From contig NC_012982.1 of the NCBI RefSeq assembly GCF_000023785.1, positions 310,001 to 374,000 of the forward strand: a DNA stretch of 64,000 bases, given 5' to 3'. A program made the position numbers and the translations under genes. Shown here in pieces: positions 43,955 to 50,609 of the stretch; position 1 is the stretch's first letter, and every line of letters starts with the position of its first letter. The notes beneath the pieces were generated by a model. That model was not told the origin of the DNA. It did no database searches and saw only the letters and a program-made list of their open reading frames with translations. The stretch is from Hirschia baltica ATCC 49814. Lineage in GTDB: Bacteria; Pseudomonadota; Alphaproteobacteria; Caulobacterales; Hyphomonadaceae.

Positions 43955-44575
43955 CTACTGGCTAGCCCACAAAATGCGTGCAATCCATTCTATGTCGCTC
44001 GCGGCAAATTCGCGTGGCGGGTAGGCGGGGTTGGCAGATATCAACTCAACGCGGCTAGCTGATAAATGACCAAGGAATTTGGCCAGCACTTCGCCTTCTT
44101 TTGTCTTTGCGACCACGCGGTCACCGCGCCGAACATCCATGCCGGGCGCGACGATGATGCGATCACCTTCGCGGAAAACGGGCTCCATTGAATCGCCTGA
44201 TATTTCCAAGGCATAGACGGTTTCATCGCCCATATCGGGGAAATGGATATCATCCCAGCTCGCGCCTACGGGAAAACCTGCATCATCAAAGAAACCGCCA
44301 TCACCAGCTTGCGCCAACCCGATTAGCGGGATTGTGCGCCCTTGGCGGCCTTGCGCCATATCTGCAAATTCTTCCCAGCCAGTGCCAACGGCAGCAAGCG
44401 CTTTGGATAGACTTTCGGTAGAAGGCCAACGCGGTTTGGAGCCATCTGCACTTGCGCGCTTGGATTTGTTAAATGCCGTGGCATCAAGGCCCGCCGCCCG
44501 CGCTAAGGCTGAGACAGATAATCCATGACGCGCCGCCAGCGCATCAATACCATTCCAGATATCGCTATGTCGCAT
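43955..44575 (-). CDS. LexA-like S24 peptidase repressor with HTH
   Basis: 206 residues. N-terminal helix-turn-helix (ARHGLSVSALARAAGLDATAFNKSKR, ~residues 14-39) and C-terminal S24 peptidase: the likely Ala-Gly self-cleavage site in GLAQAGDGGFF (~residue 90), nucleophile Ser in ISGDSMEPVF (~residue 132) and general-base Lys in VVAKTKEGEVLAK (~residue 160). Such proteins are cI/LexA-like repressors that cut themselves when RecA filaments form. It is not LexA itself (domain spacing and HTH differ). DNA of this gene looks richer in G and C than its neighbours. Target genes unknown. Confidence 0.87.
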   Translation of the reverse strand: MRHSDIWNGIDALAARHGLSVSALARAAGLDATAFNKSKRASADGSKPRWPSTESLSKALAAVGTGWEEFADMAQGRQGRTIPLIGLAQAGDGGFFDDAGFPVGASWDDIHFPDMGDETVYALEISGDSMEPVFREGDRIIVAPGMDVRRGDRVVAKTKEGEVLAKFLGHLSASRVELISANPAYPPREFAASDIEWIARILWASQ

Positions 44576-44701
44576 ATGTTTTATGTCCTGTCATCGTGAG
44601 ATAATGGGACTATATACTATATAAAAAGGAAAATAAACCTATACGTTTTTGCTATGTTCTAAAAAAGACTCTGCAAAGTGTATGAAATCTAGTAAAAGTA
44701 A

Positions 44702-44831
44702 GCACCCAAATGATTCGCTCGTCGAAAAGGTCTCATTTGGGTGCATCTAACAATCGCAGGACGATTGAAGGGGAGTATATCGCTTGAATCGGGACTTCCC
44801 GTCAATCACCTGCAAATAGCAGGAGACTAAA
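44702..44831 (+). ncRNA. Riboswitch-like leader of the 66-residue gene
   Basis: Hairpin A is a perfect 12-bp stem GCACCCAAATGA/TCATTTGGGTGC (44702-44713/44733-44744). Hairpin B pairs GCAGG, ATTGA and GGGGAG (44756-44775) with CTTCCC, TCAAT and CCTGC (44795-44813), with a small internal loop, one A-G mismatch and a 19-base loop. The CCTGC of hairpin B can instead pair with GCAGG at 44819-44823, which overlaps the AGGAG ribosome site of the next gene. Two mutually exclusive pairings, one hiding the ribosome site, are the layout of a translational switch. No known riboswitch class recognised; drawn by eye. Confidence 0.45.
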
Positions 44832-45032
44832 TTGACAGAAGAAACGGTTGTGCATATCGGTGAGAACTCACCTGAACAAGTTGCATTTAAGCTTTTAGAA
44901 AAAATTATGAGAAGCGAAAATAAAGGAGTAGGGTTTAACGATTCTGGTCCAAACCGCGCTGATCGTATTTATATCCTGGATACTTATGCAGAGTGCTTAA
45001 TAGCTGTACGAGGATATAGGCAGACAGACTAA
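44832..45032 (+). CDS. 66-residue hypothetical protein
   Basis: Starts at TTG with AGGAG six bases upstream. It is acidic at the start (TEETVVHIGENSPEQVAFKL), has one probable amphipathic helix (~residues 14-30), then a strand-helix stretch with RADRIYILDTYAECLIAVRG. No signal or membrane segment. I do not recognise a named family, though the ribosome site and codon use support it as real. Preceded by a structured leader that could control its translation. Confidence 0.65.
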   Translation: MTEETVVHIGENSPEQVAFKLLEKIMRSENKGVGFNDSGPNRADRIYILDTYAECLIAVRGYRQTD

Positions 45033-45196
45033 CGGAGGACACACCAACTCAAATTTTTTGGGTTAGTGTTAATCTTTGTGAACTTGATCAATCTTGCGTA
45101 CGTAGGAACCTCTTTTTAAGAGATCTTACTTGAGGTTTTAGGTTCAGTGTCTGAGGTTGATACAAAAGTGGCGTATCAGAATGATATTTTATATCC

Positions 45197-45475
45197 CTAA
45201 CTCGGGTTGAGCAAAGACCTAATCCAGCTACTGGCACCTTCGACTAACTGAGTGCCGGCCCAACCATGTTTGGGTTTCATTTTGATGACAAGAATTGTGT
45301 CATCTTCATCGAGCAGGCTTTGCACCCATTCGCGTACTTCGCGAGTACTTGCGTGTAGCTCTCCTAACCATGTGCTTTCTAATATGCGGCCCACATTTTG
45401 TTCGTCAAATGCTTCATACAATGCATCATAATTTCGGTCGTTGTGCAGATCATAGGAAATAAGAAAAACGGCCAT
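45197..45475 (-). CDS. Orphan Cas2-like (SinR-family) protein
   Basis: 92 residues, the size of Cas2. The N-terminus MAVFLISYDLHNDRNYDALY has the ferredoxin-like first strand ending in Y-D as in Cas2 and in the stand-alone 'SinR family' proteins, followed by a helix, the strand RILESTWLGEL, a helix (EVREWVQSLL) and the strand DDTILVIKM. Asp at position 9 corresponds to the Cas2 metal-site Asp. No CRISPR repeats, cas1 or other cas genes are in the window. AAGGA is eight bases before the ATG. Its function is unknown; adaptation is unlikely. Confidence 0.72.
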   Translation of the reverse strand: MAVFLISYDLHNDRNYDALYEAFDEQNVGRILESTWLGELHASTREVREWVQSLLDEDDTILVIKMKPKHGWAGTQLVEGASSWIRSLLNPS

Positions 45476-45639
45476 TTAAAAATCCTTATGGATGGAAGGG
45501 TTTCGATCTATAAACCAAGCTTACGACTGAGTGCAATTGCTTGATATAAGTAGTTGTGAGGGGCTTGGTTTTGAGCCCCCTTCAAATCTATTCAAAATTG
45601 TGTTAACCTAAGGGCATACAAAATAGAATGATGAGCTTC
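45476..45639. other. Intergenic stretch upstream of the structured RNA candidate
   Basis: No ORF recognised. It holds a 6-bp hairpin GGGGCT/AGCCCC (45560-45565/45574-45579) followed by A/T-rich sequence that may contain the promoter of the RNA candidate. AATGA/TCATT (45627-45631/45638-45642) could compete with its closing helix. Confidence 0.4.
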
Positions 45640-45806
45640 ATTGGCTTGGTCGGAGACTGACGGCACTTATTGCCAGTGCCCACCTGCTAAGGTGAGAAGT
45701 AGGGCTTGCTTACAAGCCATATCCGGCGGATTTTTAAAGCCAATATGCACCCCGCCAGAGGGTTTTGCCAGATCGATTGGCGAGGGACCTGACGGGGTGT
45801 TTCTTT
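45640..45806 (+). ncRNA. Structured RNA candidate with its own terminator
   Basis: A closing helix ATTGGCTT/AAGCCAAT (45640-45647/45737-45744) encloses four hairpins: GGCACT/AGTGCC (45662-45667/45675-45680), CACCT-GCTA-AGGTG (45681-45694), GGCTTG-CTTA-CAAGCC (45703-45718) and ATCC-GGC-GGAT (45721-45731). A terminator-like hairpin CACCCCGCCAG/CTGACGGGGTG (45748-45758/45789-45799, one mismatch) and TTTCTTT follow. Both flanking genes are on the minus strand, so this would be a free-standing plus-strand RNA of about 170-200 bases. It does not look like 6S, SRP, RNase P or tmRNA. The 5' end is not defined. Confidence 0.45.
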
Positions 45807-45808
45807 GT

Positions 45809-46246
45809 CTATAGATCAAACTCTTTCGCATTCAGGCGTTTCGCTAATCCATTACAACGAATGGCAGTTGGTTTATCCGTGCGCACTAATTCCATGGCTA
45901 TTTTATAACTTTCGGCATCAATCTGCTTTTTAGCTTCTTTGTTTTGGGTCGCATTCAAGTTGAGTTTCATTATGCTAGCCAGTTTCAGCATGTTGCGCTT
46001 GGTGTATGCATCATGAGCTGTTTTGATTGTTTCATAATCTTGTTTGCGTTGCATATTTTGCATGCATAACATGCTGGCTGTCGTGGTGCCGGATGCTAGC
46101 TGAATTTTCTCTAGATTTTTATCAGAGAAGGCTGTGCCGTTTGTTGTGGCTTCAGGTGAAAGTGCCTGAGGGGGAGTTTCATTCTTACATGCAATCAGAG
46201 CGAAGCTGGATATGCCAAAATATAGAGCAAGTATTGAGTGTTTCAT
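45809..46246 (-). CDS. Hypothetical lipoprotein
   Basis: 145 residues. Lipobox in ISSFALIACKNE puts the lipidated Cys near residue 20. The mature part is Ala/Thr/Lys-rich, mostly helical, with two further cysteines (SMLCMQNM and AIRCNGLAKR) that may form a disulfide. No family recognised. Processing would need Lgt, encoded at 27.8 kb. It may be transcribed with nothing else: the next gene upstream lies 49 bases away on the same strand. Confidence 0.65.
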   Translation of the reverse strand: MKHSILALYFGISSFALIACKNETPPQALSPEATTNGTAFSDKNLEKIQLASGTTTASMLCMQNMQRKQDYETIKTAHDAYTKRNMLKLASIMKLNLNATQNKEAKKQIDAESYKIAMELVRTDKPTAIRCNGLAKRLNAKEFDL

Positions 46247-46295
46247 GGATTAAGCCCCAGTTTCGTTATTCCATTAGTAGTTTGGGGCGTTTCTT

Positions 46296-47045
46296 TTAAT
46301 AAATCGCTTCAAATAATAGTTTTGCACCTAGCAGGCACATCATTACATAAATAATCAGGTAGAATTTTTCGGTTTCTATCCGCTTTACAATTGCGACCCC
46401 GATGAATGTGGAGATGATGGCGAGAGGCAATAAAATTGCGGATGTTTTCAGGTTCTGTGTTGTCATCTGCCCAAGCGCAAGGAATGCTGGGACTTTGATC
46501 CAATTAACATATCCAAACGCGATTGATTTGGTGCCCACAAGAACATCACGCTGAAGTTTTTGCGGTAAAATCCACATATAGAAGGGCGGTCCACCTGCGT
46601 GGGCTATCTGGCTGGTAAATCCTGTTATAGTTCCAAAAAGCAAACCTGAGCTTAGTTTAGAGCTGGCTGCGATTTGAATTTTGCCCTTGAATTTTTTCCA
46701 GAGATTATGAAGTCCGAAAAATAACGAAATTGCACCCACTGCACCCATAATGGCATCGCGTGAGAGCATGTCCGCATAAAGATATCCAATATAGACACCC
46801 AATGTCATGCTGGGGAGCATTATGAAGACAATGCGCTTATCGACGGTTTTACGATAGGACCATATGCCGACAGCATCCTGACAGATTAGAATAGGGAGTA
46901 AAATGGCTGCGCCCGCAATAGGATCTCCGCCCAATGCCATTATTGGCATGGCGATCGCGCCTATGCCAGCAAATCCACCTTTAGATAATCCGGTAAAGAA
47001 TACAGCGATAGCAGCGCAAATATAGAAGAGAATGTCGGGGGTCAT
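46296..47045 (-). CDS. TauE/SafE-family sulfite or anion exporter
   Basis: 249 residues, about eight membrane helices. Family motifs: AVFFTGLSKGGFAGIGAIAMPIMAL-type helix 1 (GLSKGGFAG, ~residues 19-27), and TGFTSQIAHAGGPPFYMWIL (~residues 140-160), the conserved second repeat with AHAGGP. These inner-membrane proteins export sulfite, sulfoacetate or related anions; the substrate here is unknown. Confidence 0.87.
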   Translation of the reverse strand: MTPDILFYICAAIAVFFTGLSKGGFAGIGAIAMPIMALGGDPIAGAAILLPILICQDAVGIWSYRKTVDKRIVFIMLPSMTLGVYIGYLYADMLSRDAIMGAVGAISLFFGLHNLWKKFKGKIQIAASSKLSSGLLFGTITGFTSQIAHAGGPPFYMWILPQKLQRDVLVGTKSIAFGYVNWIKVPAFLALGQMTTQNLKTSAILLPLAIISTFIGVAIVKRIETEKFYLIIYVMMCLLGAKLLFEAIY

Positions 47046-47101
47046 TCAGACGCGGTATCGCTTAGTTTGAAATATGTCAAAATCTATCTGGCCAAACTGA
47101 A

Positions 47102-47620
47102 CTATTCGCGGTCAGGGCGTATTTCTAGTGCATCTATAAGATAAGGTGCTGCAAATTCAGCAAAATAAACCGCTTGTGTTGGATCGTTGCGAACACCGGC
47201 ATAAGTATCGGCAAAAGCAAGGACGGTGTCTTTGCTGTGTGTGGGGGGGCCGAAAGTATCTATAAATGCAGCTTCCAGAGCTGGAATTTCATTTGGCTCA
47301 ACATTGATGACCGTGACTGCAAGTGCGTCATTCACGAAGAGGAATTCAGCAAGGCGGGGTTGTCCGAAATATTTGAATCCGTAGCAATTTAGCTGAAATT
47401 GAGATGTGACATCTGGGCTATCAATCATGTCGAAAGGAATAACTTCGGTGGCGTCACATTTGCCTTTGAGGTCATTTTCCATTGACCCCATGCGGCTAGC
47501 AAATTCGATAACGGTTGGTTTCTTAACCGACATTGGATCGCGGGGAAGATTACAGGCCGATAAAAAGGGAGCAGCGAGCAAACCAATTGCAGCGATGTGA
47601 AGGCGTTTTGAATTTAGCAT
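47102..47620 (-). CDS. Hypothetical lipoprotein, paralogue A
   Basis: 172 residues with lipobox FLSACNLP (Cys near residue 23). The mature protein contains ENDLKGKCDATEV, a QLNCYGFKYFGQPRLAEFLF block, IPALEAAFIDTFGPPTHSKDT and VRNDPTQAVYFAEFAAPYLI. The same blocks occur in the next gene, so the two are tandem duplicates of one family. Two conserved cysteines in the mature part may form a disulfide. Family and function unknown. AAGGA nine bases before ATG. Confidence 0.7.
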   Translation of the reverse strand: MLNSKRLHIAAIGLLAAPFLSACNLPRDPMSVKKPTVIEFASRMGSMENDLKGKCDATEVIPFDMIDSPDVTSQFQLNCYGFKYFGQPRLAEFLFVNDALAVTVINVEPNEIPALEAAFIDTFGPPTHSKDTVLAFADTYAGVRNDPTQAVYFAEFAAPYLIDALEIRPDRE

Positions 47621-47726
47621 TCGAACATTCCTTTTGCTGGTAACTCAGATAGGAAGCTTCAATTATGCCAGTATCACTCAATGATTTCGTTAAACCAAGT
47701 CTTTGATACAATTGTTTCTATTAAGC

Positions 47727-48257
47727 TTAATCTCGGTCAGGTAATTTATTGACGCGATCAATGACAAATGGGGCTGCCGTTTGGCTATAATATAGCGCTT
47801 CAGGCGTATCGTTGCGAACAGCCGCAAAATTATGGGCATACGCTAATATTGTATCTTTTGAAGAGGTTGGCTCGCCAAAAAGACTTGAGAAAGCCAATTC
47901 CAGCGCCGGAATTTCTTCTGCTTCTACCAAAATCCATGTGAGCATAAGAGCATTATTTACAAACACAAATTCAGCCTTGCGTGGCGCGCCAAAATAACCA
48001 AATCCTTCGCAATCAATTTGAGTTTGGCTGTTCACATCAGGGATACGTGGTGGATCAATTTCCCGAATCTCCAATGATGAGCACTTGTTTTTAAGGGCGG
48101 ATTCCATGTCTGCCACGGAAGATTCAAATGCGATGACGTCCGGCTTCTGTACACTCATTGTGATGGTGTCGTTTGTTTCAGCAAATGTGCAAGCGGACAA
48201 AGCTGTAATGGCGACGGTTCCTGCCAAGCAAGACCGAATCAGATTTGGGGTCAACAT
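47727..48257 (-). CDS. Hypothetical lipoprotein, paralogue B
   Basis: 176 residues with lipobox ALSACTFA (Cys near residue 23). It parallels the downstream paralogue: NKCSSLEIREIDPP, QIDCEGFGYFGAPRKAEFVF, EIPALELAFSSLFGEPTSSKDT and VRNDTPEALYYSQTAAPFVI. The order of conserved segments and the two cysteines is kept, while the rest has diverged, implying an old duplication. Function unknown. AGGA ten bases before ATG. Confidence 0.7.
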   Translation of the reverse strand: MLTPNLIRSCLAGTVAITALSACTFAETNDTITMSVQKPDVIAFESSVADMESALKNKCSSLEIREIDPPRIPDVNSQTQIDCEGFGYFGAPRKAEFVFVNNALMLTWILVEAEEIPALELAFSSLFGEPTSSKDTILAYAHNFAAVRNDTPEALYYSQTAAPFVIDRVNKLPDRD

Positions 48258-48275
48258 TTGAAAGATTCCTAATTG

Positions 48276-48316
48276 GTAAAACTCTCTCCTGACACCATAA
48301 AAATATCAGGAGAGAG
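48276..48316 (-). terminator. Intrinsic terminator of the M13 peptidase gene
   Basis: Perfect 11-bp stem CTCTCTCCTGA/TCAGGAGAGAG with a 13-base loop, followed on the minus strand by TTTTACC. Confidence 0.8.
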
Positions 48317-48332
48317 CTGTTAGTCGTTTGTT

Positions 48333-50513
48333 TTACCAGATTTTTATGCGTTTCTCTGGTGGTAAATAGAGAGCGTGATCTTCGGTGATCCCAAATGCTT
48401 CATACCAAGCGTCTAGGTTACGCACGGGGCCGTTTACACGGTAATATGGAGGGGAGTGAGGGTCAGTGATGAGTTGCTGGCGTGTCGCTTCATCACGGTA
48501 TTTAGACCGCCAAACTTGTGCCCAAGACATGAAGAAACGTTGATCGCCAGTTAGGCCATCAATGACTTTGTCTTCTTCGCCATTCAAGGACAATTTGTAG
48601 GCTTTATACGCCAAAGACAAACCGCCAAGGTCCCCGATGTTTTCACCAAGAGTGAGTTGGCCGTTTACACATGTTTCACCATCGTCTAGCGGGCAAAAAT
48701 CATTGTATTGAGCAACTAATGCTTTGGTAAGTAAGCGGAAACTTTTGAGGTCATCTTCTGTCCACCAATTGGATAAAGATCCGTCAGCACTGAATTTTGA
48801 TCCTTGGTCATCAAAACCATGCCCGATTTCGTGACCGATCACACCGCCGATGGCACCATAATTTACGGCCGGGTCGGCTGATATGTTGAAAAATGGTGGT
48901 TGCAGAATTGCTGCTGGGAACACGATCTCATTAAAGAGTGGGTTATAATAAGCGTTGATTGTTTGGGGTGTCATGAACCATTCATCACGGTCCATTTCAG
49001 TGCCTAGTTGCGAAATATTGTCTTTCCACTGCCAGTCTGATGCTGCGATTTTGTTGTCCAAGGCATGGTCTGTTACAATAAGAGTGTCGAATGTTTCAAA
49101 CTCTTTTGGGTATCCAATTTTCGGGTTGAATGTGTCGAGCTTTTCTTTGGCTTTGACTTTTGTGTCATCGCCCATCCACTCAAGCTCTTTGAGGTTTTCC
49201 GCCATTGCAAGGCGTAGGTTTGCGACGAGTGCATCCATTGCCACTTTATTTTCTTCAGGGAAGTGACGGGCAACATACTCTTTCCCGATGGCTTCACCTA
49301 GAATATTTTCTGTGGCACCAACAGCACGTTTCCAGCGTGCGCGTTGTTCTGGCTGGCCACGCAAAGTTTTGCCGTAAAAATCAAAGTTTGCGTCATCAAT
49401 GTTTGATGGAAGTACACTGGCGTGATCTGATAAGAAATGCGCTGTAAGATAAGCTTTCCAGACATCCAGTGGTGTGTCTTCTATAACTTGGAAAGCTTCA
49501 GGGAAACCGCCGCCCAATTTTGCTGCGTCTTCTGCTGATAAACCAGCTTCATCAAGCTCTTCTTGAGTTGGCGGGATTTCGCCTACGATAAGTTCTGTTT
49601 GTCCTGCTAGACCGATTCCATCGAGGAAAGTGGCAACAGGAAATTGCGTGGCCATAGCTTCTAAAGTTTCAACAGAGATTTTGTTGTAGGTGATTTCAGG
49701 ATTACGTGAGATCGCACGATCCCAGTGTGCTGCAGCGATTTTCGTTTCAAGGTCCATCACTTGTGTTGCGGCTTCCGATGGAGAATCAAAGCCCGCTTCT
49801 GTGAGAAGGAATGTCAGGAATTCCACATATTTGGAACGCTGTTCGACAGATTTCTCATCGCTTTTGAAGTAATAGTCGCGGTCAGGCAGGCCAAGTCCAG
49901 AAAGTCCAGCTTGGAAAATGTAAACATCTGTTTCTTTTGGATCCGCAAAGACATATCCACCAAAAGGAGACGCAAAACCTGCGGACGCGAAGATGTTTGC
50001 AAGGTCGTCTAGGTTGTTTAACGAACTAATGCGATCAAGATAAGGCTGGGCAGGTGTGAGGCCGGCTGCATTGATTGCATCTGTGTCGGAGAAGGCTTTG
50101 TAGAACATGCCAATCTTGCCGGAAGATGTGCTCAAATCTGGTGTGGATTTGGCAAGGTCTTCAATGATTGTACGAACTTGAATTTCTGATTGGTCAGCAA
50201 GTAGGTTGAATGAGCCATAACGTGATTTGTCGGCTGGTATTTCAAACGTGTCATACCATTTCCCGTTCACGTGACGGAAAAAGTCATCACCAGCAGCAGC
50301 GCTTTCATCCATTGCGCTCAGGTCTAGACCAAATGCGCCAAAGTCTGGTGTTTGGGGTGTGACTGCAGTTTTGGTCTCTTCAACAACTTCCGTGACTTCA
50401 GTGACGGCTTGTTCTGCAGCGTTAGTGTCTTCGATGGCCGGCTCAACGCTTGCGCACGCCGCCGCTAAAGAAAGAGCTAGCACTGATGTTGCTAGTTTTA
50501 AGTGTTTTAGCAT
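48333..50513 (-). CDS. M13-family zinc metallopeptidase (PepO/neprilysin-like)
   Basis: 726 residues, with a lipoprotein-type signal (LSLAAACASVEP, Cys near residue 20). Catalytic zinc site VIGHEIGHGFDDQG (HEXXH, ~residue 565) and the third ligand Glu in LGENIGDLGG (~residue 627) are intact. The N-terminal FRHVNGKWYDTFEIPADKSRYGSF and the substrate-binding NAYYNPLFNEIVFPAAILQPPFF are typical. Predicted to be a membrane-attached periplasmic or surface oligopeptidase. TAGGAG precedes the ATG. Single-gene unit with its own terminator. Confidence 0.94.
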   Translation of the reverse strand: MLKHLKLATSVLALSLAAACASVEPAIEDTNAAEQAVTEVTEVVEETKTAVTPQTPDFGAFGLDLSAMDESAAAGDDFFRHVNGKWYDTFEIPADKSRYGSFNLLADQSEIQVRTIIEDLAKSTPDLSTSSGKIGMFYKAFSDTDAINAAGLTPAQPYLDRISSLNNLDDLANIFASAGFASPFGGYVFADPKETDVYIFQAGLSGLGLPDRDYYFKSDEKSVEQRSKYVEFLTFLLTEAGFDSPSEAATQVMDLETKIAAAHWDRAISRNPEITYNKISVETLEAMATQFPVATFLDGIGLAGQTELIVGEIPPTQEELDEAGLSAEDAAKLGGGFPEAFQVIEDTPLDVWKAYLTAHFLSDHASVLPSNIDDANFDFYGKTLRGQPEQRARWKRAVGATENILGEAIGKEYVARHFPEENKVAMDALVANLRLAMAENLKELEWMGDDTKVKAKEKLDTFNPKIGYPKEFETFDTLIVTDHALDNKIAASDWQWKDNISQLGTEMDRDEWFMTPQTINAYYNPLFNEIVFPAAILQPPFFNISADPAVNYGAIGGVIGHEIGHGFDDQGSKFSADGSLSNWWTEDDLKSFRLLTKALVAQYNDFCPLDDGETCVNGQLTLGENIGDLGGLSLAYKAYKLSLNGEEDKVIDGLTGDQRFFMSWAQVWRSKYRDEATRQQLITDPHSPPYYRVNGPVRNLDAWYEAFGITEDHALYLPPEKRIKIW

Positions 50514-50609
50514 GTGGTTCTCCTAAGATATGCGCAAGAGCTAATACGCACTACTCTGAAAAGTAAACAAACGCACAAAATTATTCTGTACGTTTGTTAA
50601 GAATACGAC

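Noticed and set aside
43608-44575. Prophage
   Set aside because: Only two regulator genes; no integrase, structural, lysis or attachment-site features nearby.
45748-45806. Terminator of the lipoprotein gene on the minus strand
   Set aside because: The hairpin directly follows that gene's stop, but the T-run needed for termination is on the plus-strand side, so I assign it to a plus-strand RNA instead. It may still serve both.
45640-45806. 6S RNA
   Set aside because: 6S is one long imperfect rod with a central bubble; this segment is a multi-branch structure. I cannot fully exclude a diverged member without a covariance search.
45197-45806. CRISPR locus suggested by the Cas2-like protein
   Set aside because: No regularly spaced direct repeats and no other cas gene are present.
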